The translations under genes were made by a program, and so were the position numbers. From the NCBI GenBank assembly GCA_039621445.1, contig CP154956.1, positions 93,686,406-93,750,405 of the forward strand: 64,000 nucleotides of DNA, given 5' to 3'. Below are positions 25,501-37,026 of this stretch, piece by piece. Below the pieces are notes generated by a model. It searched no databases. It was not told the DNA's origin and was given only the letters and a program-made list of their open reading frames with translations. Positions within the stretch are counted from its first letter, which is position 1. Every line of letters starts with the position of its first letter. The DNA is from Euglena gracilis (lineage: Eukaryota; Euglenida; Euglenophyceae; Euglenales).

Positions 25501-27165
25501 ATGAAATAAAAGGTCAGAGAAATGAAGCAAAAATTCACGGCTGCGGGGGTGAAGTTTTTTTTTTGGGCCGGGGCATACAATCACTTAGTCACTGGCCACC
25601 CCTCCCGGGGGTGACTGTTTTTTTTTCAGAGTGACTGACTGGTTATTGGCCTTAAACGCCTTTTAAACGCCTTTTTTTTGGAGTGACCCCCTTGGCGGTC
25701 GGTAAAAAATTGTATGGGCCGGGGACCAAAAATATTTGGGGTTGAGGGCCAAATTGTGTCCATAGGCCAAAGTGTGGGGGAATCAAATAACTTGTGGGCC
25801 GAGCCAATTCTCGTGCCGTTGGCTCTAATGCCACCGGATGCCCCTCCCACAGGATCCCTCATCAGCGTCCAGCCCCCATCCCCAACGACTGCCGAGGTTC
25901 CCATTTCCCACCGTTGTGCCGCTGAATTTTTTTCTTTTTGCACTTTTGATCTCCCAGACCCGGTTCGGCTCCAAGTTCAACCCAGTTCCAGCCAGGGGAC
26001 CCACCCACGGGAGTTGGGGGTGGGGTGTCAGCTAGCAGCTGATCCCCGGCTTGTGGATGCAGCATGGGAATCCTGGAAACCCTAAGTGTGGTGGTTGAGG
26101 GCTGTTGAACCCCCGTTGTGGTGGGGACAGTCCCACCGCCAATCCTTTCCTGCTTCTCCAGCCGCTCAATTTTTAGGTCGTATTCGGTATATTTTTGGGT
26201 TTTTTTGAAAAAAATTGTTTCGCTTGTCGATCCTTGGAAGAGCTGACCCTTCAACCACACATTCCAGCCTCCATAACCCACCAACTGGCAAAAGAATTCC
26301 TCGGAAGAAATCCAGCGCCAATGCACCCACCAACTCAAAAGCCCACCTTTCCAGGAGGCGTGGTGGAGGTTTGTCGACCCTACCCCCAGCCACATGGCAA
26401 TTTGTTTCAAACTGAACGCCGTCTTCCCGTCGCTCAGGTGGACAAATCTGCACCGCCATTTGGCACGTCCCCATGGCTGGCCCCAGGTCAAGCCGATGCC
26501 CACACCATGTCACCCCCAGAGTTCGGCGTGTCGGACACCTTTTTTTGAAGCTGAAGAGCAAGAGCCCAACTCTGCGTTGAGGTCAAATTTCCTAACCACT
26601 CACCCAGAGACTCTAAGCTGTCCACTGCCTGGGTGAAATGTTCGGCCCTGAATGTTGGTGTGTGTGGAGGGGGGGGCCACCCAAATTTGACTGGACACCA
26701 ACCCCCCTCCTGGAGAACCAGGAAGTCACAAAACAAGTTATGGGGGGAAAGTCAGTTTCAGCCCGTACAATTGTACCCTCACACTCTTGGGGTTTTTCCC
26801 TCTCAAGAGGGAAGCGAGCCCCATCCCAGGCCGAAACTCTGTGGGTGGTGGGTGGGGGGGGGGTCGCCACCCCCAACCTCCCACGTGGGTGGGGGGTCGC
26901 CCCCCCCCACCAGGCCTTCCTGTACAGTTCCGGCCCCCCCCCGGGAGGTGGTCTTATGCCAGAAAGCCTCTCCGGGAGGAGGAGGCCTGCTCGTATGAAA
27001 TTGTCCACCCCTGTGCCAACGAAGGCGAATTGATGCCCCCCCCCCCAAATTTCTTACACCATGCCTACAGATGGGCAACAGCGTGTCCCAGACAAGCTCA
27101 GTGCTGCTTATGCTGCCCGGATGCGCAAGCAAAACCGCCGCATTGCCTCCAAGTTGGGTGTTTGA
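4503..27165 (+). CDS. Coiled-coil protein with Ser/Pro-rich basic C-terminal tail (multi-exon, unidentified)
   Basis: Twelve exons join in frame: 4503-4591, 8172-8254, 9158-9229, 9359-9433, 10469-10579, 12917-13048, 16137-16260, 16916-16992 (or to 17025), 23712-23843, 25004-25043, 25853-25896, 25958-26012, then the last exon 27071-27165 with stop TGA. Donors are mostly GT and acceptors AG after pyrimidine tracts; phases agree at every junction. The first exons encode charged amphipathic helix (LQKALRDAQVENKLLKER), and DIKNTLMGFYTSLEKVSEQL, LYLLRESHEMTAQLEVMKQ and HDLHVLHEVEQQFRVF continue a coiled coil. The C-terminal third is disordered and rich in SP/TP (SVVGSPRDLSARRSLSSP, GPTPTKRNPSLSPG), including a TPxK proline-directed kinase site, and ends in a basic stretch, RMRKQNRRIASKLGV. 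The N-terminus lies upstream of 4503 and was not found. I do not recognise the family; a cytoskeletal or centrosomal role is only a guess from architecture. The junction after 16992 is uncertain, because a CAG/CTG-type junction also stays in frame. The last donor (GTTGGG) is weak. Confidence 0.72.
5760..6192. mobile_element. Diverged partial relative of the 2.95 kb transposon
   Basis: The right-end signature AAAAAAGCTTAAGTGCGA recurs at about 6159-6176, followed by a diverged form of the terminal repeat ending TCTAA. Upstream to 5795 lie GTGTGCGCATTTGCGCACAC-like motifs as in the complete element. No matching left end was found. Confidence 0.6.
6485..6570. repeat. Tandem repeat of CCGGAATAAA units
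   Basis: Six to seven imperfect 10-13 bp units. Confidence 0.8.
7385..7425. repeat. Short telomere-like CCCTAA run
   Basis: Only two CCCTAA units within a C/G-rich element; not a telomere. Confidence 0.6.
11600..12540 (+). pseudogene. CCCH zinc-finger ORF inside an intron, two fingers in different frames
   Basis: An intron of the coiled-coil gene (10580-12916) holds about 900 bp of open, coding-like sequence. At 11837 a finger reads C-x5-C-x4-C-x3-H (CWFGQRCLYPYCPYQHP), the spacing of Nab2/ZC3H14-type RNA-binding fingers. A second finger, C-x5-C-x6-C-x3-H (CKYGMGCWWRTTSCPYAHP), begins at 11980 but in a frame offset by 2 nt. Between them lie several G runs, so either an indel has broken the ORF, the assembly has a homopolymer error, or a short intron is present. 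Downstream the first frame continues through Ser-, Ala- and Lys-rich sequence (AATEAAAAAARKGSRKPKG) to about 12540, while the second frame stops near 12261 after a Gln run. No ATG starts the long frame. It may be a broken ORF of a retroelement, a retrocopy or a nested gene; no reverse transcriptase is visible beside it. Confidence 0.5.
13325..13885. repeat. Pentanucleotide satellite (ATTCT then ATTGT)
   Basis: About 110 units: TATTC-type from 13430 to 13555 switching to TATTG-type to about 13820, with ATTAC and ATGTT variants at the edges. It is in the intron 13049-16136. Open in all frames of one strand because units lack stops. Confidence 0.95.
14182..14659. mobile_element. hAT-like MITE, 478 bp, 8-bp TSD GCTGAGTG
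   Basis: Left CACGGGTTTTCTTAAGGAC, right ...TAAGAAAACCCCTG; GCTGAGTG precisely duplicated at 14174-14181 and 14660-14667. No coding capacity. Confidence 0.88.
15161..15454. mobile_element. hAT-like MITE, 294 bp, 8-bp TSD CACAGGAA
   Basis: Left CAGGGGTGTTTTTAGTCTTG, right GGTCTTAAAAAAACCCCTG. CACAGGAA flanks at 15153-15160 and 15455-15462. Contains the GGCGCCGAAGGCGCC hairpin and C/G runs. Same family as 29993-30242. Confidence 0.9.
17151..20101. mobile_element. 2.95 kb DNA transposon with 34-bp perfect terminal inverted repeats
   Basis: Left end 17151-17184 begins CTTAGGCGGCCGGATTCG; the right end 20068-20101 is its exact reverse complement over 34 bp. A TTCT duplication flanks it (17147-17150 and 20102-20105). 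Inside, at least fifteen copies of a palindromic motif built from TTTGCGCAAATGCGC lie in two blocks (17555-17995 and 18955-19430) plus one beside the right end. No transposase motif was seen in the internal ORFs, which are low complexity, so it is probably non-autonomous. It lies in the 16992-23712 intron. Superfamily not assigned. Confidence 0.88.
20230..20352. repeat. Partial CATACAAT-family element
   Basis: Contains AGTGACTGACTTG and the right end GGTCGGTAAAAAATTGTATG typical of the family, but no matching left end. Confidence 0.55.
20640..20768. repeat. GGAGCCTCC repeat block, left copy
   Basis: Imperfect palindromic units GAGCCTCCCTGGAGCC and CCTAAAAGGGAGCC, closely matching 23211-23525 on the far side of the minisatellite. 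Confidence 0.85.
21540..23060. repeat. 18-bp minisatellite GATGCTGGACAAGATGCA, about 1.5 kb
   Basis: Roughly 80 imperfect 18-bp units with a higher-order pattern in which GTGGTTGCA or GTGGACGCA variants recur. It stays open in several frames on both strands; one reads (DAGQDA)n. It lies in an intron, so coding is unlikely. A much decayed relative (GGAGCGGATGCGG type) is at 32650-33090. Confidence 0.95.
23211..23525. repeat. GGAGCCTCC repeat block, right copy
   Basis: Five or so rounds of the same unit as 20640-20768, separated by GGTTACCTGAGCC. Confidence 0.88.
25574..25716. mobile_element. MITE, 143 bp, 8-bp TSD GGCCGGGG (CATACAAT family)
   Basis: Left CATACAATCACTTAGTCAC, right GGTAAAAAATTGTATG; exact 8-bp flanking repeat at 25566-25573 and 25717-25724. 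Confidence 0.85.
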
Positions 27166-28514
27166 GCCCTTCCCCCCGCCACCCACACCCGTAGCCGTGC
27201 GACAGCATCGGCTGGCATTATGAGTCAGAACTCAAAAAAATGATTTTATTGCTTTGGGCTTCTGGATCGGTCAAGATAAAAAAGCAAAAGGGTCCAAAAG
27301 AATTGGCACCCACACCGTCTTCAGGAACACAATCACCAGACTTTTATTCTTTTGGGTGGTGTATGACAAAGTCTGTCAGCTGTGCATTTTATATTTTTTG
27401 CCGATTCTTGAGTTGCCCACATGTCGAGGGTTTTCTGCAACGGCTTACACATCCCACTTGAACGTCCATTTTGCTCGCGAAGCGTCAATTTCAGGGAACC
27501 AAATCAAAAGATTTTAAAGCGAATTTGCACCATGATGGTATTGAAATCCCACCAAGGCAGTAGCACACACCTCCCCCTTCATTTGCACCCACTTGGGAAC
27601 GTTTTGAACCTTACCCGGCACCAGGTGGTGCAGGGGCGACTAGCCATTGAAGACGAGGCTGACAAGAAAATAACAAGGTAACCATAAAATTCTGTTGATT
27701 TATGAATGCCTCGGCGCTCAACGAAAAGTCAAATGTTGACAAGAAATGTGTTTTTCTGTTGTTTGACATGTTCTTTGGTTCACCCATTGGTGGCCCCCGG
27801 GGGGCCTCATAGGGGGGCCTGCCGCTGGAGGTGGCTGGTCACCGTAACCCCCCCCCCCAAATAATAACCCTCCCAAATAATACCCCCCCCCCTTCGGGGT
27901 CCGACTTCGGCGACCGGGTTAACACCTCCCCCCTGATTTCGGGCTGAAGGCCCGGGTTTTGACCTGAAAATGTAGGTAAAAGTCACAATCTCTGACAACA
28001 AATTATGAGAAAATCGATTTTTCTGGATCATCTGACCTCCCAAAAATGGTAAATTTCACCAGAAAGTACTAAAAAAAAGTGACCCCAAAGGGGGGTTTTT
28101 GGCACTATTTTGGCTCTTATGGGGCTTCGAAAAAATTCGAAAATTTTGGGGTGCTATTACCCCCCCCCCCCAAATAACCCGCCCTCAAAATATTGGGTAT
28201 AATTATCCCAAATAATACCCCGGGGGGTATTATTTGGGAGGGGGTATTATTTGGGGTTGCCCTCAGGAATCTCAGAGCAAAAACGAAACGTGTATGTTGA
28301 TTGTGGTTCTGATTCGGCGAACGTGATCCCCTTGCGATCCCTTTCTCGCTGTACGTCGTCCTCTCTTCCCCCTTACCTGTTTCGGGGCGATATCCTGTGC
28401 AGCCATTCACAGGCGCACCTGAATCCCCTTTCCCTGAACGGCTGAGCGTACAATTAGCAGTAGCGCAATGCCCAAATAACACCTGTGACATTCAGTTTGT
28501 CTTCAAGCCCACAG

Positions 28515-28965
28515 GTTGGAAGTTGGAAACGTGCAAAGGTACTTTGAACTTGGGGTTTCTTTTTTTTTGTGTGTTTTGCCTGTGAAGAATTCAAAATGGT
28601 GCACCGCGTTTGATATCCCTCCACAAAGAAAGGGGCGTTGCAACCTTTGCCAATGCATTGTGCAATGGCCTGGCTTATGAAAAACAGGTAGTCTCTTTGA
28701 TTCGTGTGAGAATGATCATTATTTGCTGTTAGGGCAGGGCTTTGGTGATACCACCAGCGCCAGTTTCAGTATCTTTTTTTTCTTTGAAATGAAACAGAAA
28801 ATGCACAATGCCCCAAATTACTACTTCTGATGATTCTGTTGATGTCACAAAGACATTTCCACCATCTCATGCTTTGGGCGGACACCGCTACAGGCACATT
28901 TGTATTCCTTTTTTACGAAAGTCTTCTATTTCTTGCCATCAATGTAGTGGTGAAAGTGGGGTGTT

Positions 28966-29014
<49 letters not shown>

Positions 29015-31510
29015 TTTCTCGATTATGTGTTGCTCCCTGTCTGCCCACATCCTCTTCTCTGACCCCGACCGATTTCTAGGAAGTGCTTAGACTTCTTATC
29101 TACTCAGATGACCTCCCCGGGAGGAGCGGTTGGTACAACGTTTTTTGAGTGAAGGGTTTTTTTCCCAAGGTGGTCAGACCAGGCGGCCTTGCAGTGTGGG
29201 GCAGGTGTTGGGTTCAATTTCAGGAAGTTGTATGGGGTGTAGGTGGGGGTGTCAAATTTTTGCCAAAAATACCCAAAATGGCACTTCAGGCAAAAATACC
29301 CAACGTGGCACTTTAGGCAATAATACCCAAAATGACGCTTTAGGCTATTTGGGGTGGTCAAAAGTTTTTGCCCGGCGCTCAGTCAATCAAATCAAAATTG
29401 TTCACCTGCACCGTGCCATTTTTTAGGTGGGGGTTTTAGGGTGGTGCCCAACCCCACCCTCCTGGGCCGGAGGGGTGGGGGTCCGACATTGAGCCCTGCC
29501 CCAACCCAGGCAAAATCTGCCCCGAAAATGAGCTTCTGTGGGCCCCCTCCAAGAATTTGACCGATTCAAAAGTGCCTTCCCCCCCCCTGCCCTCCTTTAT
29601 TGTGCCCCCCTGCATGAGGTAACCCCACCCTCCAATGAGATCCGGTCTTATTTTGGTTCGTTGCTGGATACCTCCGGGGGGAGGGGGTACATTTGGTTTT
29701 TTTTGATTTTTTTTTCTTGGCCCACTCAGGACCCCCAAAAAATTGTCAATTTTTCAGGTTTCCAAAACACCATTTTCCTTCAGCGCTTCGCACCTAAGTT
29801 TAAGACTGCCCCCGCCCCCTGGTGGCACGAAGCGCGGGGACGGCAAAACACTATGGCCAGGATTTTGCAGAAAGAGTGTTCTTTTTAATTAAGTTTTTTT
29901 TCTGATATTTTCGGAGAAAAATTGAAAATTTTTGCATTATGAATAATTTTCACAAAAAATTGAAAATGAAATTTGATATTATAAGTCTGAGTCAGGGTTT
30001 TTTTTTTAGTCTTGGACCCGGGAGGGTGGGTGAGTCCGGCCGAGCCCCCCCCCCCCCTGGGGAGTTCCCCAGGGGGGGAGTGGGATATACTTTTCGGCGC
30101 CAAAGGCGCCGACAATTTTGAAAAATGCTATTTTTTAGCATTTTTCGCTATTTTCATTTTTTGGGGAAAAGTAAGTGGGTCCCCCGGGGGGGCCAGAGGG
30201 TGGGTGGGACCCCCCCTCCCCCCGGTCTTAAAAAAAACCCTGGTCTGAGTCAGAGGTAATAATTTACAGGTGTCTTTGAAGAGTTGGAATTGAAACAGAA
30301 CCCCCATTTCAATTCATTAAAAAACCCCCCAAAGCCACACTTTTTCCCTCTCTCTTAGTACGTTCGAAAATTGTGCCATAATTTTCCACAAATTGGAAAC
30401 AAGGTTTCAAAAAGTCCTTTCATTTCAAGAAACAGAATGATTCTTTTAAATGGTCAAAATCACCAAAATGTTCCTCGGGAGCTGTGAAAGAGAACCGGTT
30501 GAGATTTTTTGGGCCACTCAGAAATACCCTTGGGGGAGTCATCAGCAAGAATCAAGAATGCAATTGCTTGTCCCAAGCCTTCAGGCCCGACCACGTTTCA
30601 ACCGCTGCCGGCTGCCAGCCAACTCCTGCCTTCCTCCCACGTGACCCTCCCCCCACTGCCCGGCCCTTGCCCCTGTCAGGCGCAGGCCGGCAACCAAGCC
30701 CCCCCTCTCCCTGCCACAGTGGCCGCCTGGCTGCCCCTCCCCCTCCCGAAGGCATTGCCAGGCGCTCTGTGGCGCCACACTACCGACCTTTCCCTGCCGT
30801 GGTTTGATGCCGGGATGGAGGGTGCGCGGAAAGGGGGTGTTCAACGGAAACCCTGCTCCTGTTTTCTATGCGCCAAGAAAAGCCAATTTGTTTTATGGAG
30901 AATGTTAGCCTTTTTACAGCACCTGACCAGAGTTGGATATCAGGAGGGTGTCTGGGGGTTAGGTGGGGGTGTGCGCAGGGGCCTGGACCTCCCCAAAAGC
31001 CAAGCCAAGGGACCGACCGAACCTCCCCCAAAAGGCCAACCTTTTTTTACCGGTGCTTCATGCCACGAAACAGCGTTCACAGATCACAGTTGCGGCCAGC
31101 TTTGGGGCCAGCCACTCTCGGCCGGCGCTTCGCTCCGGGACGCGTGGGTCCCCCTTTCTTGGCCACACCTCAGCCCAGTGTGCAGTGCCGGTGGAGCTAA
31201 TTAACAGCAGGCTCAGGCCAGGCCATTAGCATGATTTTCACACAGGACGCAGGTTTGTTTGCTTGGAGGCTTTCCTTGGCTCGGGTTCTCTTGTGTTTTC
31301 CGCCTCACAGCACAACACGTTGCAGCACACATTATCTGCTGCCCTCTTCCAGAATGTCTGGCCCTGACGCCGGCGGTGACTGTGGCCCCGTTGGCCCTCT
31401 GTCGTTCTCCCCCCCAGGCAGGGCAACCTGCCTTGGGATACCTCCGCACCGGCGATGGCCGATTGTTCAAGTACCGCATTTCCTCCCGCGGATGCTGGGC
31501 AGGCATCTAA
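28515..31510 (+). CDS. Unidentified protein, C-terminal four exons
   Basis: Four exons join in frame with conventional splice sites: 28515-28538 (or from 28496), 28588-28687, 29080-29128 and 31353-31510 with stop TAA. The strongest is 28588-28687, between an acceptor TGAAG and donor CAG|GTAGTC; with the preceding exon it reads LEVGNVQRIQNGAPRLISLH then KERGVATFANALCNGLAYEK. The third exon gives EVLRLLIYSDDLPGRS. The last gives QPALGYLRTGDGRLFKYRI before the stop. Frame closure over three introns and protein-like composition support a real gene. Upstream exons were not resolved; one open stretch at 28405-28538 is in a different frame and was not used. The 2.2 kb last intron contains a MITE (29993-30242). 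Family and function are unknown, and the last exon is less certain than the first three. Confidence 0.5.
28968..29011. repeat. (CA)n microsatellite
   Basis: About 21 CA units. Confidence 0.95.
29993..30242. mobile_element. hAT-like MITE, 250 bp, 8-bp TSD GTCTGAGT
   Basis: Left CAGGGTTTTTTTTTTAGTC, right GGTCTTAAAAAAAACCCTG; GTCTGAGT duplicated at 29985-29992 and 30243-30250. Interior hairpin GGCGCCAAAGGCGCC as in the 15161 copy. Confidence 0.9.
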
Positions 31511-34497
31511 CGAAGCCTTGAGGGGGGGGGGTGGGTCGGACCCCCCCTCCCGACATGGAGGGGGGGGGGGTGGGTCGGACCCCCCCCTCCTACCTCGAAA
31601 CTGAGGGGGGGCCGAAATTTTTTCGATTTCATGGACGGGCAAAGGGCCGGAAATCGGGTCAAAATCGGTCAAAAATACCTGATTTTTCTTTGAAAATCGA
31701 TCCAAAAATGCTCATTTTTGGATTTTTTTGAACATGTTTTTGGGGGAAAACACCAACACATCAAAAAATGGGCAATATGGCCAAAAGTCAGCAAAAGGGG
31801 TGTTTTTTTGCTCATTTTCCGGCGCGCAGCGCCGGAAGAAAATTTTCTGCTATTTTTGGCACCTGTGAAGGAGGGGGGGGTGGTGGTCGGGACCCCCCCT
31901 CCCACATCTAGGGGGGGGGGGGTGGTCCGGACCCCCCCCTACCACCTTACCCCCCAGGGGGGGGGTGTGCCGGGACCCCCCCCCTACCCCCTACCTCAAT
32001 ACCGAAGGGCTTCCCATCCATCCCTGTCTAACCCCCCCCCCCCACTTAATACCCGCCCCTCGGGCCAACCAACCAAAGCTTGACTTCTATCCCCTTGAAA
32101 ATCATTGATTTATAACCAAGTACCTTCGGCAGTGCAAGGCGATGCAGGTCGATGCGAGAACTTTGGAGGTCAAAGGTGGGGTTCTGATGGAGGGCGATGC
32201 CGGCATTTTTTTTGGCCATAGTTGTGGTCGCATCGCATTTTGGCCATTTTTCGACCTTTTTTTGCCTCTTTTGGAGATTTTGCACTTTTGGCCATTTTGG
32301 GTCGTTTTTTTTTGGCGCTTTTTGGCCACTATTCTGACCGCTTTTGTTAATTTTGCCCACTTTTGGTTATTTCAGGCTTTTTTTCGGTTTTTTTTTTGCC
32401 GTTAAGTGTTTTTTTTTTTGGGGGGGGGGACTTGGTGTTTTTTGAGGTCGTTTTTGGCTGATTTTGACGGGTTTGACAATTTTTTTTTGTTTTTGGGCCA
32501 CTATTCTGACCGGATTTTGCCAATTTTGCCACTTTTGGTTATTAGGGCCCACTTTCGCGTTTTTTTTTTTTTGGGGGTTTTTAAGGCGTTTTCAGCTTTT
32601 GGGGGGGGGGTTTAACTTGGTTGTGCCATTTTGTGAGGTATTGGATTCTGCTTTGTGGGGATATGGGTATTGGATTGGCTGTTGGATGATGGCATGCAGG
32701 AATTGGAGCAGATGGGGAACGCTGGTACTGTAGCAGATGCCGCTGCTGGAGCATATGCGCAAATGCGGCTACAGGATGCTGTGGATGAGCAGATGCGGGA
32801 CGGTTACCAGATGCGGTGGATGCCAACACTGGACTGGATGCGGCCACCGGAGCGGATGCCGGATACGGCTGCCGAAGTGAATGCAGGCTACTGGAGTGGG
32901 ATGTGGCTACCAGAGCAGATGCGGCAAAAAGGGGGCCACTCGAGCGGATGCGGGGATGTGGCTATTGGAGCAGATGCGGGATTTGGCTACTGGGATGTGA
33001 ATGCGGATATTGGAGTGGATGCGAGTGGATGTTGGTGGGAAGATGTGGAGATGCAGGTGTTAGAGCGGATGCGGGTCAAAATCAGCCAAACGTGACCAAA
33101 CGTGGCCGAAAGTAGCACAAAAGGGCCAAAAGCGGCAGAAAGCAACACACACGGGCCAAAAAGGAACCACAAGCAGTCCATAACACCGGAATTATCAAAT
33201 GAGAATTATTTTGTCAAATGATGATGAGTTGTGATTTGCTGATTCTCAAATGTCATCTTTGGATTCTGACGGCAACTCACAAATCTACAGTGGGGAGCAT
33301 AAACACATAAAATGGGACACCCGTCGAACATAAATACTGGGACACCTAAAAAATAATTATTTTCGGAATTTTTTTTTGTGATTTGCAGAGCAGCTGCAAC
33401 CCCAGATATCCCAGGGGATTTGACGGTGTGCCAAGTATCTGTGGGGTTTCAATCAAAGCAGGGTCGCCGGGTGGGCAGAGAGCAGAGCATCCAGGTGACT
33501 GAGTGTTGATGCAAACAGAATGCAGATTTGCAGCAGGTTTGGAGTGGGGGCTGATTCTTCGATGAAACGGGGTTCTCCTCAGTTAGGAATTGGCACCAAA
33601 TTAGGAATCAATTCAAAATTCTGGACTACTTTGGCCCCACAAAAAAGCGATTAGTTGTGATCGCCACAAACAGGAGGAGGGCCTTAGGTCGCCACAGGGG
33701 GTTTAGAGCCAGGTGCTGTCATCCTCCCGATTCTCAGAATCTTGGAGAAGGTAAAAACATATGGAAAAGAAGCCCCACAGGGTTTTCGTCCTATTCGTGG
33801 TTGGTAACACCATTTCTCGTTCGTGATCATCATTGGTCGTGGTGCCACAAAAAAACAACCGTTTTGTGATTAATGATGGTGGCCCACGGAGCAACAAGAA
33901 GTGTGGCAATGCACCATTTTTCCTTGAGGATTCCATTGCCCAAACAAACACCTCCACCATTTGGAGTTTGAAGCATCACAAATGAAAAAAGGCAAAAAAA
34001 ATAATTTGTGTTCCCATTGCCGTTCTTTTGGATGTCCGTCGTGGGCAAGGATCTAAAAAAAAATGCGGTCAATTTTCCGCCTGATTTTCTTATGTACCCC
34101 CCCCCATGCCCAATGAACACCCTTGTCCAATGAACAGGGGGTGTTCGGGCCGTCTGCATTGTCAGCATATTCCTTATCTACACAGAAACCGTACCCCAAG
34201 CCTGATGAACACCCCCGTTCAGACCGTCTTGATCGTCACCTTGGTGTTCATTGGGCTTGGGGGGGGGGGAGGTACATACGCAATAACGCAATACAATGTG
34301 CACATAAACTGGTCAAAATTTTTCCTTCTGGCTCCAAGAAATATGGAGAATACCTTGCCTTGCAGGTGTGCCACGTCCCAGTACACCACCGCGAATCGTT
34401 TGCTCCCGCGTCGATTCCCTCCCATCTCGCACCCCCCCCCCTGCACCACCGCCGCAGGGCCCCCGTCCTCCGCCGCTGCTCTTCCGCCGGTCCCGCG
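31511..34497. other. Intergenic, no exon supported
   Basis: C/G-run elements and a GGCGCGCAGCGCC hairpin to 32050, T-rich sequence, the decayed minisatellite, then AT-rich sequence. A GAACACCC-type repeat occurs at 34105-34250. Confidence 0.5.
32650..33090. repeat. Degenerate minisatellite, GGAGCAGATGCGG-type units
   Basis: Units of 15-30 bp around GATGCGG and CTACTGGAG; open for 146 codons but repetitive and without splice context. Confidence 0.7.
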
Positions 34498-36993
34498 ATG
34501 GGCCCGCCGGCTTGGCTGGGGCCCCCCCTGCTCCTCGCCATCGTGCTGGTGGCCGGCTCGGCTGCTCAGGCTTGCGATGTGGCTTTCTTTTTTGATCCTC
34601 GCTGGATCCACAGCAAAAAAAAAAAAAAATTCGCTCTGGGGGAGTGCAGTGCCCAAAAAAATGCTGAAAGAGAATTAAGCAAAATAACCCCTCATCAGCT
34701 GGGGCCTAGGGACAAGGGGGGAGGGGTATTTTGAGGCACCTTGTTCCATGTTGCATATTACCCCCAGAATAAAATTCAAATAATTGGAAGGACAAAATAT
34801 TCCAAAAAAAAAAGCAAAATGCGACTTTTCGCAATTTTTCATGATGCCAAAACAGGAATTATGCAAACGGACTGGGCCAATGAAATTCTTTTGGCTCTTA
34901 TTGTCCCCCCCCCCATTTTTATTTGTCCGATCAGGCCTCCTGGGAGCAGTTCGGTGGAACAACAAGGAGGAGGGTGGAGTGCAATCAGTCAATGCAAAAC
35001 GGCAAACAAATGCAAAGGAGCGAAAAATGCAAGTTGCATGTACATTGCATGTGCGATTTCCTTTGGGAGCCGTAAGCTTTTTCTGCTGGTTGGGACTTAT
35101 AAAAAATTTCACCCCCTTTGGGAGCATACAATCACTTAGTCACTGGCCGAACCCCTGGGGGGGGTGACTGGGTTTTTTCAGAGTGACTGTTTTTTTGGTC
35201 CAGACCCCCTCCCCGGGGGTTAAAAGCCGCTAAAGTGACCCGACGCCAAAGACGCCGGATTTTTTGACTTTTTTTTTCACGTTTATGGTCAACTTTCCCT
35301 TGAACTCCATAGTGGCCAGGTAGTGATTGACTGGTTTTCCGGACAAAAGTGAGTGACCGGTTTTTGGAAGAGTGGAAGTGACCTCCCCTCCTCCCCCCGG
35401 GGGGTCGGAAAAGAAATGTATGTTTTGGAGAATGTTTCACAATGTACTAGGAGTCCCCAGGAGCCCTGCACGATGCAGCAAGCCTGCGGTGCCGACGGAG
35501 CAAAACCGGCTGCAATGGCCGTGAGCGGCAAACTGGTTCCGGACGTGCAGGTCCGACCAAGCAGGTTTTCAGCTCTTCTGCGTCAGTTGGTTGCAACCCA
35601 CTGTCACACACCCAGGAAGCACTCCGGGGGGGGGGGTCGGACTGTTTGCGCCTTTTGCACAAGCCACTTCAGATGAAAGGCCAGATAGAAATGGTGAATC
35701 CCAAATCAAAATGGAAAGCCTGAAGCATGGTGAGTGCTCTTTTCCTCAGCCGTATTGGGGGGGAAGAACTTGAATGGCAGAAATTAAAAATTATGGGCGA
35801 AATTTTGTCCAGGCATTTTAAGGATCTGTCCGGGATTTTTTCCCGGTAAATTAAAGAAAAAATTCCTCCAGTGAACGCCCAAAAATTTTCTTTGGCCCTT
35901 CGCGCCGATTTTTGGAGCATGCATTTTTGTTCCAAATCATTTTGTTTAGAATGTAGTGATCCTTCAAAAATGACAGAATTTTTTTTGCGTTGTTTTGTAA
36001 TTTGAAGTTTGAACTATTTGATAAATTTTTAAATTTGAATTTTAGAAGTTTGGCTTTGTGGAAACCTCAGGATTTGGTGCACATTCTCTTGTATTTCCCT
36101 GAAAGATGGGTTTACGAGTTTTTTTCCCGGCATTTTAAGGATTCATCCATTATTTTTCCCGACAGAATTTTCCCCGGCAATTGTTCCCAGTCGGATTCCC
36201 CCCGGTACGAGTACAACGTCCTGGATGGGCGTGTGCGCCTCGCGAGGCCGCTTGGGGTCGCCCAATCATTGGCCTAACGTCCGCCGAGCCCTCCAGCCTG
36301 GAACGTGCTGCGGCGGGGCTCGCTGCGCAGGGGGCTCGGCCAGCATCGGCACATTTGCCATTGTTGGCACACTGTCATTGGTTTTTGTTCTGCCGGGGGG
36401 GGTCTGCTTACCGACTTCGTGGACTGCCGACAGATTCTGAATGGGGACCAAAATGGAAGTGGTACTCTTGGGGGGGTGCAGGTCACTCTGAGACACCCCA
36501 CTTTCATATGTATCCCCCTGGGAGGGAGGAGGAGGGGTGCTTGGCCTCCTCCTCACATGCAAGCTTGCCCCCTAAAGTTGGCCATCGGTCTTAACTTGCG
36601 ACCTTGGCCAGGATTGGCGGTGAGGCCGGGGGTTCAACCTTGGGGGTCAATTCTGCATGTTAAGAATGTCGGTGGTCCAGAGAATCCTAAAAATGGGGTG
36701 CCAAAAAGGGCCGAAAGAGAACGAAGCGAAGCTTCTGAACCGGGGGGGGGGGGTTGCAAACACCATAATAGCAAATCGCATAATTCCTTTTTTTTGCATC
36801 CTGAAAAAATTGTGGAAAGTCGCAGTGGGCTTTTTTCTGACATTTTTGCATTTCCAATTATTTGGATTCCCTTCCAATTTTTTCGGGGTAATATGAAACA
36901 AGTATTCTATTGGGAATAATGATATCCTTGTAGTATTTTAATGCTTATTTTAATAATATTTTATTTTAATGCGTTTATATATATGTATATATA

Positions 36994-37026
<33 letters not shown>

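Noticed and set aside
29760-29890. Terminal exon reading RFAPKFKTAPAPWWHEARG to a stop
   Set aside because: Overlaps a degenerate CGCTTCG repeat and no in-frame donor partner was found.
34360-34500. Spliced-leader acceptor before the ATG at 34498
   Set aside because: A TTGCAG site precedes it and would fit a euglenid, but any AG could be proposed; no transcript evidence.
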